The position numbers and the translations under genes are program-made. Under the pieces are notes generated by a model. It was not told the DNA's origin. It worked only from the letters and a program-made list of their open reading frames with translations, and did not search any database. 64,000 nt of DNA, taken from positions 558,001 to 622,000 of the forward strand of contig CM047940.1 in assembly GCA_026184415.1 (NCBI GenBank), written 5' to 3'. Positions 47,757 through 58,256 of this stretch are shown piece after piece. Each line of letters begins with the position of its first letter. The stretch's first letter is position 1. The stretch comes from Trichothecium roseum (Eukaryota; Ascomycota; Sordariomycetes; Hypocreales).

Positions 47757-48112
47757 GATGGCCCGGATTAGAGGTGATTGAGGTGTTGGTGTAAGTGACA
47801 CAGTTCTCTTACGGCCTGGCTTGTAAGTTTCCTGTGGGCAAAATAGGAGGACCCCTCTTGGGGGCCGAAGCTGCAACGCTATCCCGCCTAAAGAGGAAAT
47901 CAGGGATTGAAGCCGTCGTTGTTCGTGGCATGCATTCACTCCACCCTCTCCTGATAATTACTTTATTGTTAGTGAATAGTTGATCCTTGCATTCGAATAC
48001 TAACATTATGGGAAGTTTGGAACATTTGCTAACATGATAAGCATACACAAAGCACCACGTCGGGCGATAAGATTGGATTGACTCACTACAACACACTCAT
48101 ATTCTATGTTGC
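47757..48112. other. Intergenic, hydrolase promoter and 3' flank of next gene
   Basis: No further feature is recognised. Confidence 0.55.
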
Positions 48113-48712
48113 TCAGAATAGGTCGTCATCCTGAAGCACGATGAACCCGTCCTCTTCCAACATCTCCTTCTTCTTTTCCGCGTCCCTCTTCCGCTGCCGT
48201 GCTTCCATGAGCAACCTCTTCGAGGGTGGTAACCGGTCTGCTGGACGGCTCTTCCTCTCGACCCAGACGTACCCTTGCTCCACGGGTTTCTCCCCGGTGA
48301 GGGGCGAGGCTACCTGTGGTGCCCGGTCGTTGTCCTCAATTATCTCAAAGTCATCTGCGATACTGGCCGACACCGGCTCGCTGAGCCCTCCCCCGCATGG
48401 CGACACTGAGAGCGGCTGGCTCTCCGGCGAAGCGTCAAGGTCTCTTCCCTCGATAATTATAAAATCGTCATCCTCGACCTGCTCAATCTGCCCATCGGCG
48501 GCCGTCCAGAAATCCAGCAGGCGACCCTCCTTGTTGCTCCCTAGCTTTCTGCTAGCGCAACTGTATCCCCGCCAGACCCTCACCTTGGTCCAGGATAAGA
48601 AACTGGCGAGACCTTTTATGCCGCTTGCAGCCCAGCTTTCGTCACTGTCTCCGCGAGTTTGCGAGGCTGGGCGGGTGCGCGAGGGATGGATGGTCCGAGT
48701 GATGATCTCCAT
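48113..48712 (-). CDS. Unrecognised protein with three acidic AIM/LIR-like motifs
   Basis: The 199-residue product matches no family I know. It begins with a polar stretch, then a segment with several Trp and basic residues (GLASFLSWTKVRVWRGY, about 34-50). Three sites have the Atg8-interacting pattern [acidic]-F-x-x-[I/L]: EDDDFIIIE (84-87), ADDFEIIED (122-125) and EEDGFIVLQDD (190-193, near the end). A basic helix-prone stretch (RLLMEARQRKRDAEKKKEM) precedes the last site. A 57-nt intron with GTAAGC donor and GCTAAC branch (48776-48832) lies just upstream. It may be in the 5' leader, or it may join a longer N-terminus since the frame stays open. The gene looks real because of this intron and the patterned motifs; its function is unproven. 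Confidence 0.7.
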   Translation of the reverse strand: MEIITRTIHPSRTRPASQTRGDSDESWAASGIKGLASFLSWTKVRVWRGYSCASRKLGSNKEGRLLDFWTAADGQIEQVEDDDFIIIEGRDLDASPESQPLSVSPCGGGLSEPVSASIADDFEIIEDNDRAPQVASPLTGEKPVEQGYVWVERKSRPADRLPPSKRLLMEARQRKRDAEKKKEMLEEDGFIVLQDDDLF

Positions 48713-50262
48713 GGTGAATGGGGGAACGGCCGTCCCTATGGCTCTTCCAGCCCTGAGTCCGCCAACTCTCCTCCACTAGCCAACTGTTAGCGACGGTCTT
48801 CTCAACAAATTACCTAACTCGACGTTGCTTACTTTTTGCAGGGGGCACACTTCCATGACCACTCTCACCCTGATGTTGCCACCTTTCCGCGCCTGGTTCG
48901 GTTTTGGACGACTCGCAGTCCCGCGACAGCTTGAGGTGGTGGCATCGGTGGTGCTGGTGGTGCTGGCGAGACCGGAACACCTGCATGATCCAGTGCGGTG
49001 TGAAATGTGGACGGTTTTTGACCGATTCTGTGCCATCTCAGCGCTGGTTTCCTGCTGCATAGGATGAGCGTTGGAAGATGGTCGTGAGGCGGTGGAGGCA
49101 AGCATTTCTTTTTCTCTTTGGGCTTTTTGCCTTGGGAACGTTGGGACACGTGTGGATAGTGAGAAGGAGCCCAAAAGTTTAAGATGGAGGCAAGAACGAA
49201 AAGCAAGAAGAGCTCTCGTTGGTAAATCGGGACAGGGGTCTGCGCAGCAAGATTTTTGCCGAATACAAGCACGACACTTTGTATGTTATTTTTTTCTTGT
49301 TTTCGGTAAAGTCTTAGAGTCTTGTGTGTTTGCTGTTGTGCGCGTGTTGTGGCGAGATATTTGCCTTGGGGGTTTAAGCTCTGGCTCTGGCTTTCGACCC
49401 AAGGCGAGAAGAGAAACTCTCCATTCTTTTCTCTTTCCTTGTCTTTGTAGGCCTCGGCGTGTGAAACCTGCACGTGTATATGTGCTTTTTTTCTCTCTCT
49501 TGGCTATTGGTATCTCGGATGCGTCAATGACGAGGTCTTTGGACCTGGATGAGTCGATGTCAAAAAGACAAAGGGTTTACGGGCGGAACCGTTCCCCCCC
49601 TTTTTTGTGTCTTTTTTCTTGAAATTCATGGTGGTCGTTGATCACACGATGTTTTTTTGTAAAGGAATTTTCAGCTCCCGGGGGAGGGTTGGCACATGCA
49701 TGAGGTAGGGTAGTACCAGCCGCAAGCAGCGGCAGCAAGCAATGATAGTGATAGGGACGGTAAACGGTGACGATTCAGTATTCAGTGATTGGGATCAAAG
49801 GAGCAAACGAAGACGAATTCCAATGCAGTGCAGGACAGAGGACGGTCAACGTCAGTTGTCGTCAATTGTCATCGGTCGGGAGGAGTTTCAAGTCACGCTG
49901 CTAAAAGTTATGAATCTGAGCATATCCCCCCCTCCAAAAAAAAAAAAGAAGCAATAAAGGCCGTTGCTGCTTTCCCCTCATATTCATCAAAAAAAAAATT
50001 GTACGGAGGTACATATGCATGCCGAATGCAGAAGCCGGCCCGGAAGAGAGAGGGGGAGGGCGCATTCCCCCCGCATTGTTATTAGGAGCAGAAACGTCCC
50101 CGCTCCCCCGCTCCCCCCGCCATCTCCCCTTCCGTGACCGGCGGTCCCCCCCTCCTCTCGCCAGCCCCTTTGATCCGACTGGGGGAAAATTTAGATTAAT
50201 GGCTGAACATATGAAAAAAAAACGAGATAAATAAAACTCCGGGTACCGCCCTCCCCCAAATC
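48713..50262. other. Leader/intergenic region before SMP-30-like gene
   Basis: Left part holds the likely leader intron (48776-48832) and perhaps a 5' exon of the minus-strand gene, with a repetitive ACC-rich stretch near 48930-48970. The rest, to 50262, has T-rich and A-rich runs and poly-C patches before the next gene. No other gene is supported. Confidence 0.5.
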
Positions 50263-51420
50263 ATGACGACCGTCATTCCCCTTGCTCCCCAGCTACCAGA
50301 CATCGTCTTCGCGCCCAACATGTCTTCTTCCTACGTCTCCGTGGACCTCGCGGCCCTGGCCACCGGCGGCGCCGGCTACCTCTCCACGCTGCCGCAGCTC
50401 AACCTCACCGAGCCGGCCATCTCGCTGCTCAGCTACCACCCGGACTTCGCGTCCGTCGTGGGGCCCTCGGCCTCGGCGCGCCTGGTCAGCGACCTGCCGT
50501 GGGAAGCCTTCCACGAGGCGGGCGTGTACAGCAAGGGCGACAACTCGCTCTACATCACCTCCAACTTCCGCGACCTGCGGGACAGCATAAACATCACCAT
50601 CGTGTCGCTGGACGACTACTCCGTCGGCAGCCGCAAGATTCCGGGCATGGCCGCCGGCAACGGAGGCACGACCTACCACCCGCCCGGATCCGACCTGGAC
50701 GCGACGCCCCCCCTGCACGTCTACTGCGACCAGGGCGGCTTCGACAGCCCCTCGCAGCTGCTGGCCTACGACCCCGCCGCCAATGCCTCGTGGCCGCTGC
50801 TGACGAGCTTCTTGGGCCGCGACTTCTCCTCGGTCAACGACGTCAGGCAGCACCCGACGACGGGGGACCTGTGGTTCACCGACGCCGACTACGGCTACTT
50901 CCAGCACTTCCGCCCGGAGCCCACGCAGCCCAAGCAGGCCTACCGCTTCGACCCTTCCACGGGCGCGGTCCAGGCCGTGGCCGACGGCTTCGTCGAGCCC
51001 AACGGCCTGGAATTCTCGCCCGACCTCAAGACGCTCTACGTCTCCGACACCGGGGCCGCGCAGTTCGAAAAGCTGCCCCGGAACCCGGCCACCATCTACG
51101 CCTTCGACGTCGTGGGCGACGGGAAGCGCCTCGCCAACCGGCGCATGTTCGCCTTCGTCGATACAGGGTTCCCGGACGGCGTGCACTGCGACGCCGCCGG
51201 CAACGTGTGGGCGGGCGCGGGTGATGGGGTGCACGTCTGGAACCCCGAGGGCGCGCTGCTTGGCAAGATCTTCGTCGGCGAGGAGAGCAACAACTTTGCG
51301 TTTGCGCCCGGCAAAGTCTTTGTATTCTCCAACAGCAGGCTGTGGGTGGTCGAGGACGTCGAAGCGGTAGGGCGAGAAGTGTGCAAGGACTTCGGCCCTG
51401 ACCAAGCCGGGTGCGCCTGA
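50263..51420 (+). CDS. SMP-30/gluconolactonase-like beta-propeller protein
   Basis: A single-exon protein of 385 residues. Propeller motifs with likely metal ligands are visible: SVNDVRQHPTTGDLWFTDADYG, FVEPNGLEFSPDLKTLYVSDT, and FPDGVHCDAAGNVWAGAGDG. These are the Asn/Asp blocks of the SMP-30/gluconolactonase/LRE family. Such enzymes open sugar lactones or related esters using calcium or zinc; the substrate cannot be told. The N-terminus, MTTVIPLAPQLPDIVFAP, is not a convincing signal peptide. An upstream exon encoding one cannot be excluded. Confidence 0.88.
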   Translation: MTTVIPLAPQLPDIVFAPNMSSSYVSVDLAALATGGAGYLSTLPQLNLTEPAISLLSYHPDFASVVGPSASARLVSDLPWEAFHEAGVYSKGDNSLYITSNFRDLRDSINITIVSLDDYSVGSRKIPGMAAGNGGTTYHPPGSDLDATPPLHVYCDQGGFDSPSQLLAYDPAANASWPLLTSFLGRDFSSVNDVRQHPTTGDLWFTDADYGYFQHFRPEPTQPKQAYRFDPSTGAVQAVADGFVEPNGLEFSPDLKTLYVSDTGAAQFEKLPRNPATIYAFDVVGDGKRLANRRMFAFVDTGFPDGVHCDAAGNVWAGAGDGVHVWNPEGALLGKIFVGEESNNFAFAPGKVFVFSNSRLWVVEDVEAVGREVCKDFGPDQAGCA

Positions 51421-52414
51421 AGAAGCATATAATGATGAGTAAAGAGTAATCCGTATATACTCCGTACTTGGCAGCGTATCGTGACACTGCTAGCCCAGTA
51501 CTCCGTACACCTAGAGATGTATCCTCCGCTCTCCTATCCGCAACCGACTGTAGTATGATTTACGAGAATACTCCGTATTCCCCTCGGTTACCGTACCGCG
51601 TATCCCACAAGCCATATAATGCCCCGTACAGTGCAGAGTACGCGCAAGATAACTCCCGCATCTCACTCGCCCATCATCGCCGATCCGGCAGTCTCTCCCC
51701 ACCTGTGCCGTCGTTCGCGCCGTTAGTGTATTTTTTTCCTCGCCGGGCTGACCAAACACGAGCAGGCTTCGAACAAGGCTGCGAGTCCACGATACGAACC
51801 AGCCACTTCACGGTCTTCCTCTCTTCATGCCACGCCACATTGGCGCGTTGCCCACGTTAACCATCGAGGCGGGCCTTATTGGGCTAGCAACCTGGTCTAG
51901 TAATCGCGGACCCCATCTCGTGTGTGGGCACTGAGGCTTGGGGCGTAGTACAGTGTCCTCCGCAGTCCGGTTATTACCAGTAAGCCCGTAGCCCAAATAC
52001 TGCGTCGAGGTGACACTGCTAGCAGTGACACTTGGCACTACCGTCATACTAAATTACTCCGTACGCCTATGGAGCCACAGGACAGGGCACAGTCCGACTG
52101 TCATTTCTCCAGGGGAGACACACGTCAAAAAGCACCGTCGTTAAAAATGCCTGCGGCGGGTGGGAACTTATGAGACAGGTCTCGGCCTGCTAGTGATCCT
52201 TCGTAAGACTCTCTCGTCTGCGTCTGCCCGCTCAAAACTCAATCTCTTCATCATTTTGTAATCGCGAAAGAGAAAGAGAAAGAGAAAATCTAAGACAGCA
52301 GCGAGAAGGGAGAAAACAAAAACATCGTCCCCGTGTTGGTATTGCAAGCTGAAGCCTCCCCCATGGTACTCTGTGCTCCGCAAACTTGATCGCCCAACCC
52401 CGGACTGAGCCGAA
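51421..52414. other. Intergenic, SMP-30-like to lectin gene
   Basis: No gene is recognised. TACTCCGTA copies lie near 51450, 51501, 51571 and 52054. A 14-mer GTGACACTGCTAGC occurs at 51481 and again at 52010. An AGAGAAAG purine run is near 52266-52288. Confidence 0.55.
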
Positions 52415-53917
52415 ATGGTGAGTATCCGCCCACATACTACTCCGTATAACTGTAACCGGATGCACGTATTAATTGGCCGGGCAAGCGTGACGATGAGCGG
52501 TATCCGACGCCGGTATTCTCAGAAGATGCGGCACTCAATGCACCAGAGGTAGTGTCGCATTCGCACATGGACCCCCGAGGCCACGATAAGATATCACCAG
52601 AGCCCACCCCCGATCCCACCAGCGCTGGCGAGTCACCGAGTCCCTGGCTCAGCTCGGGTAAGGAAATCGCCTCAGAGCCACCACGACAGAAAACGTACTG
52701 CGGGTTAAGGAAAAAGACATTCATCGTTGCGGGGATCGTCGTCGTGGTCATCATCGCAGCAATTGTAGGAGGTGTAGTAGGTGGTCTTGCGGCAAGTGGA
52801 AAGCTGAGTGGCTCAGGCGGCGAGTCAGGGAGAACGGATGGTGATACCGATGGTGGCTCTGATCCCGAATCCATTGGAAAAAACGAACGCTTCCTTGCGG
52901 CCGCGCGGACCCCCGGAAGCTCCGACGAACAGCACATCCATATTTTCTATCAATCCCTGGAATCGTCAGAGATATCATACCGACACCTCACCGACGACAA
53001 AAGCGGTACCAGATGGCCGGTCAAGCTGGAGATAGAGCCCATCATGGGAACGCCGCTAGCTGCCGTAGCACTCGATGTCGGCTTCAACACACAGCTATTT
53101 TACCTAAGCGAGGGTTCCGGCTCAAAGAACGTGACCGTCACCCAGGCCTCGCTAGACTGCAAAGGAGATGACTGCTCCGTCCTTTCAAATCAACAGCTAT
53201 CAGGCACCGAGGAATCCGGGGTTTATGAACATAGCAAGCTGGCAGCTTTTCGTTGGAAGCAAGCAGATGGCGATCAAGTGCGCGTATTCTATCAATCGGC
53301 CGGAAACGAGTCCGAGTCCTTGTGGGTGACTGGTGGCTGGACCAAGGAATCCGATAGCTGGACATCTGAGCATCTCGTTTCTGGCGCCCTAGCTGGTACC
53401 GGTATTTCCGCCTGTGGCCCGAACTCGACAGACATCAATGTGTATTACGTCGACGCCAAATCCAACGTACTCCGTGTATTCGAATACGACGACGGAAAGG
53501 GACCCGCCTCTGGTAAGTGCATAATATCCGCTTTCCTTATATGTATAGTTCCACCCGCCAGACTGACTCGACCTCGTAGGCGATGATGAAGTAGTTTACC
53601 AAAAGGACACCCAGCCTCTGAACGAAACTGTTTCTCTGTCTGCCGCATGGCTGGCTGAGCAAGCGCCTCTGCGCGTCTTCTATGCCGAGCCCGACGGCGC
53701 TCAGATCTCGGCATACTGGCGCAACAAAGAGACCTCGAAGGGGACACCCGACTACGAGATGTCTGATAGTCCCGAATGGGGACATGTCGAGGGCGGTCTG
53801 GCAAGCGTCGGGTGGGGTGCAGAGCTGCGTTTATACTACTTTCAGGAAGGGGAGCTCATGTACAACGCTCGAAACCCGCCTGATCGATGGGATGCCGCCA
53901 AAAGCGTGGCGAGTTGA
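52415..53917 (+). CDS. Membrane-anchored fungal fucose-lectin-like protein
   Basis: Proposed exons are 52415-52417 (ATG alone), 52486-53512 and 53580-53917, giving 455 residues. The head MRDDERYPTPVFSEDAALN precedes the APEVV block seen in fungal proteins of this group. A polar linker and CGLRKKTF lead into one membrane span (about 80-103). Outside it are repeats typical of a fungal lectin beta-propeller: HIFYQSLESSEISY, QLFYLSEGSG, VRVFYQSAGNESESLWV, INVYYVDAKSNVLRV, LRVFYAEPDGAQISAYW and LRLYYFQEGELMYN. The fold of fucose-specific lectins (AAL type) is likely, displayed at the cell surface as a type II protein. If the ATG-only exon is wrong, translation could start at the in-frame ATG near 52567. 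Confidence 0.82.
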
Positions 53918-54662
53918 GCTCGTCAAGGCGCGCAAAGTTCCCAGGATGGAACGCAAGAGGGAGGGAGAGGGGGGAGAGCGCGGTGGTACTGGATTACTCC
54001 GTATACATTAGAACATAATACTTTAATCGCACAGCGTGTGCATTTCCTTCGATTGACATCATTTTCCAGGTGATGCGACTCATGATGCATATCCGGGTGG
54101 ATTTCAGGCGTAACGCAACTTTGATCAGCGATGATGAAGGAATGCACCGCTGGGATGTGCGTGGATGTGTCGCGTGCCTGAATCTCCACCGAAAGTTGAT
54201 AGAGTTTGGGCAATCTTCATCTGACGGGACATTATGTCCGGGCGCGGTACCTGAGAGCTGAGGTGCTACCAGAGATCGGGAAGTTTGGTGGTCCCTCCCA
54301 CGCTACAATAGCTAAGTAGGTACTACTACTGCACTACGGAGTGCTCCGTAGGGAGTGCATTTACTGCTGCTCCTGCCCCCCGCCATGACGATGTGTATTT
54401 ATGACGTAGCGTTTGTTCGTTTTGATCACTTGAAGCAGCCGCGATCGAGATTTCGCCATAGCCAAATGCTTTTACAAGAGTTTGACGGGAAGCTTAAATA
54501 TTCACCTTTTTCTTCTTCTTTTTCTTCTTTTTCTTCTTCTTCTTCTCTTCGTTTACATCATTCAATTGACACTCTCTTCACAACTACACCACAAACCACC
54601 ATAACAAAACACGCATCCTCAAAAAACACCCCCTACAAACTATTTTTACAAATCTCATCACC
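53918..54662. other. Intergenic, lectin to small-protein gene
   Basis: TACTCCGTA-type motifs lie near 53997 and 54330-54350. A TTC-rich leader (about 54511-54550) precedes the small-protein gene. No other gene is recognised. Confidence 0.55.
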
Positions 54663-54957
54663 ATGCCTCGCAACGGAGACGGTTCTTCTGACAACGGCCC
54701 CATTGAGGCCACTCACAACGTCGCTCATGGCGTTCCCGAGGGCGTAAGTCTTTTTTTTTTTCTCATCCATATTTGGTTCATTCCCAAGCTAATTGGCAAC
54801 CATGCAGGGCCAGAAGGTGACGGACCACGTCGACCGCGCCGACAAGACCGCTCCCCTGCCCGAGGGCGAGAAGGGCGCCGGCCTCGGCGACGCCAACGCC
54901 AGCGGCGGCCAGAGCCAGGGTATCAAGCAGGGCGACAATGTCGGCCAGGGCAACTAG
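54663..54957 (+). CDS. Small hydrophilic stress-type protein, 76 residues
   Basis: Two exons (54663-54743 and 54808-54957) keep frame and give MPRNGDGSSDNGPIEATHNV and then a Gly/Asp/Lys-rich tail ending in QGIKQGDNVGQGN. There are no hydrophobic segments and no cysteines. The composition resembles small hydrophilic proteins induced in conidia or under stress in filamentous fungi. I do not recognise a named family. The long pyrimidine-rich leader and clean splice sites support a real, probably well-expressed gene. Confidence 0.78.
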
Positions 54958-56006
54958 AGCATTTGGAAAGAAGCATGATAAACCTTTTTAAACGGCCTAA
55001 ATCTTACTCGAGTGGATTAAAGGCGCAATGGAATTAATGAAGTAATGAATCACCCAACTGTGGTCCCCTGATATTTTGTGATTTTTACCAGTGAATGCCA
55101 AATGCCCTTTGATTATGGCCTAACGACAACATGCTAGTTGAAAGTGTATGGTAATGCTGAGAGTGCAATGCATCCATTACTGGTAGTGATTGTAGCGTGG
55201 GGCGGATATGATGCTACCCTGAGCTCAGCTATGACCCTCGCCTTTCCATGATAAGGCCACCCATGATTCTGTGTTGACAATTGGCAATGCAAATAATAAC
55301 ACGTACCTTTCGTTGTTTTTGGCATCAAAAACAACCCCAAATATGAGCCTAGGTGATAATTAAGTAGTAAGGGCTACAAGATATCCAAACAAGAACGCCC
55401 ACAACAAGACCTCCCGCCAGTCCCCTTTACAATATAAACAAGATCTGCAGAGATAGACAAAAAGCCAAAACAAAGAAATAGAAAAGGCAATGGTCCGCGC
55501 TGACGGACAGAGTTCTGACTTCGTATCACGAAGCCAAGATAAGTATTATAGCTACTTCGCTAATAGTTGTCTATTCTGAATTAGCTTATATAGTAAGGGT
55601 CGCTTATCCGGCCGTCTATCCGCCTGTCCGCCCGTTCGACTGTCTAAGTATACCCGAGTAAAAAAGGGGGCGGAGCGGAACACCAGGCTGTGACCAAACG
55701 GTGTGACCTAGGCCGAAGATTTAGGCCAAGTGAAATACAGACAACGCCAGGAACAAGTTTCACAAAGATTTCGGTGGCCTTGGCTCTGGGTACAGTGACG
55801 GTTTTCATTATTTCGCTTCAATATCGAAACCTCGCTTTCCTCCCCAACTCGACCCCGTGCATGCCAAATATTATAGACGCCTCGTAACCAGTTATTTTTT
55901 TTGCGTCCGCACCAGCGGTAAGTACACCACCCGATAATACCACTCGAACCAAAGTCGGGTCGGTCGATACTTCGTACTCGCCCCTTATTCTCATGAGCCT
56001 GCCGGA
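54958..56006. other. Intergenic, small protein to zf-PARP gene
   Basis: Convergent 3' regions; no gene or RNA is recognised in about 1.0 kb. Confidence 0.55.
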
Positions 56007-57481
56007 TCAAGCGTTGCGGGAAGATCGGCGGCGGCCGGAGCTCCGCGTTGGCTGAGGCGCCTCGACCGCCTTGGCCTTGGGCCCGCGCTTGGCCTTTGCC
56101 TTGGGGGCGGGCTTCTCTTCCTCATCCGACTTGGGAGCAGACTCCTCGGACGCCGCAGCAGGCTCGGGAGTGGGCTCCTTGCGGGTGGACGACCGCCTGC
56201 CCTTCTTGGCGGGAGCCGGCTTGGGCGCAACCTCGGCTTCGGGCTCCTTCTTGGCCGCAGGCTTGCGACCCTTCTTGGGAGGGGCAGGTTGCTGCTCCTC
56301 TTCTACCTCGTCTTCGGTTTCCTCTGCCTTCACATTCGATTTGCGACCCTTCTTGGCAGGTGTAGGCTTCTTCTCCACCTCATCCTCGTCTTCGGTTTCC
56401 TCCGCCTTCACATTGGACTTGCGACCCTTCTTAACGGGAGCGGTCTTCTGCGCCGCCTCGTCCTCAGTCTCGTCCTTGATGTTGGACTTGCGCTTTGGCT
56501 TCTGCGTCTTCTTCTGCTTCTTCACTTCCACCTCGGCCTCGGCCTCGTCTTCGCTCTCGGCCTTGGGTTTCCGCTGCTCCTTGCGCGGCCGAGGACGTTC
56601 AGGGACTGCCTTCTTTTCCTCTTCACCCTCGTCATCGTCCTTACTTTTGGCGGCGGTTTTGGTGGTCTTGCCCTTCTTTGCCTTTTTGGGGGCCGGTTCA
56701 TCCTCTTCATCTTCAGCGTCGGCCTTCTTTCGGCCACGCTTGCCCTTTGTCTTCTTAGGAGCAGCATCCTCATCATCATCATCCTCGTTGTTGGCGGCCT
56801 CTTCTTTTTCTTTCTTTGCCTTTTGAGCCTTGGTCAGCCAGATGCCCTTTTCACCAAGTTTGCACTTTTCCGGGTCCTGTTACATGTCAGCAGTGAAAAT
56901 GATACCTCTACGAGACGATATACCGACTCCATTGAAATCCTTCAGGTCAACGTGGCCCTGCTTCACAGCACGACGGATCTTGTCTTGAAACTCGGGCCAG
57001 TCACTTGTAGTAGGCCAGTCAGCGCGTGTCCTGAACAAGAGCCAAGGGGAAAACTTACTTGAGCTCATCGTAGCCGTCAATGGCATCAAAGTCGTACTCG
57101 CCGTCGCCTTGATCGCAGAGTTCCTGGAGGTTCTGAAACTGAAGACCAGAGACGCATCCCCTGCATCCATGTTAGAAGACTATCCGGCTTCCCCCCTTTT
57201 TTTGTTTTGTTGGCTGTGCATCCACAACTTACCAGTGCCTCCATTGGAAGCTGCCATGATCCTGGATTTCGACCCAGGTGCCGAATCTAATCTCGCCCTT
57301 GAGGCACTTGTCCGCGCGCTTCTTGCATACTGTCTCCTTGCAACCGGCACGATTATTAGGCGCGACCTCTATGGGACAAAGGGGAATCAGCTGATTATTC
57401 GGATATGAGGGGCAAAATACAATCTAAGCTCCTGTAAAAAGATGTAAGGGGGGGCCACTTACCAATACGATACTGAGGCAT
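56007..57481 (-). CDS. Stand-alone PARP-type zinc-finger protein with basic repeat tail
   Basis: Five exons (57463-57481, 57233-57368, 57059-57160, 56928-57003, 56007-56876) give 400 residues. The first 100 hold a PARP-type zinc finger: GCKETVC, a basic helix, GEIRFGTWV, then FQWRHWGC, supplying the C-x4-C and H-x2-C ligands. DGYDELNDWPEFQDKIRRAV follows. The remainder is Lys/Glu-rich with repeated PAKKGRKSNVKAEETEDE units (five KKGRK/R cores), like AT-hook or chromatin tails. PARP-type fingers sense DNA nicks in PARP1 and ligase III; here there is no PARP catalytic or ligase part. The donor of intron 4 is GTCGGT, kept because only it preserves NGDPEKCKLGEKG. Confidence 0.85.
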
Positions 57482-58000
57482 CTTGACCGTATCCTTACCG
57501 GTAAAAAAGCGATAAAATGTCGGATTGGATGGATGAATGAAGGGAAGGAGGAATTGGAGATAAGTTTAAGGGGAAAACGTGGGTTGGCAATGCTATTGAG
57601 ATTTGATCAAAAGTGTGACGTCGACGTTGCGGTCGGTTCAGCGCAAAACGAGAAGAGGAACTGCTTGCTGGCTGTTTGTTGTTCCCCGAGTGGTGATGAG
57701 GTGAGACTGAAAATCAGGAAATGAACAAATTTCCCAAAATTGTCCACCTAGGAAAAAGAAAAAGAGGTCCGGGCTGTACCAAAGTATTACGTACTTGAAA
57801 ATGTAGACTGAGAGGAGAAGAAGAAGCAGAAGGAGAATAAAAAAAGAATAAAAAAAACGAGATGAGGGTTGCTTAAAAGAAAGAAGAAAAAGAAAGAAAA
57901 GAAAAATGCGACAGAAGAAGTCGCTTCTGCCCCAAATGACGGCAATCTTGCCAGGTCCCTATAGTGCCTAGGTATAGGTACCCAAGGTGCTCCGTACAGA

Positions 58001-58026
58001 GGAGGGGGGAGGAGGGGGGGGGGGGG
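58001..58026 (+). repeat. G-rich tract with several G-runs
   Basis: Runs of 2 to 13 G separated by single A. It could form a G-quadruplex in the leader or promoter side of the zf-PARP gene. Confidence 0.7.
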
Positions 58027-58176
58027 AGCCAGCAGGGCAGCAGGGCAGAAGGCAACGCGTTTCGGTCGCGCCGCAACCTCCCCTGGGCACGCACTGAGGC
58101 AATGGCTGCAACAGCTGCAACGGCTGCAACAACTACTGGAGACAACTGGCACCAACAACTAACAAAGGTGCACACA

Positions 58177-58256
58177 CACTCACAACACTCACAACACTCA
58201 CAACACTCACAACACTCACAACACTCACAACACTCACAACACTCACAACACTCACA
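58177..58256. repeat. 9-bp minisatellite CACTCACAA
   Basis: Eight perfect tandem copies plus most of a ninth. Because the unit is nine bases, all six frames give tripeptide repeats. Confidence 0.97.

Noticed and set aside
49071..49622. 183-residue plus-strand frame
   Set aside because: No domain, crosses T-rich tracts, and lies opposite the upstream region of the minus-strand gene.
50293..51405. 370-residue minus-strand frame
   Set aside because: Antisense shadow of the SMP-30-like gene.
43829..52414. Possible secondary-metabolite cluster around the MFS transporter and hydrolases
   Set aside because: No synthase, terpene cyclase, P450 or cluster regulator is present; the neighbours are unrelated genes and a tRNA.
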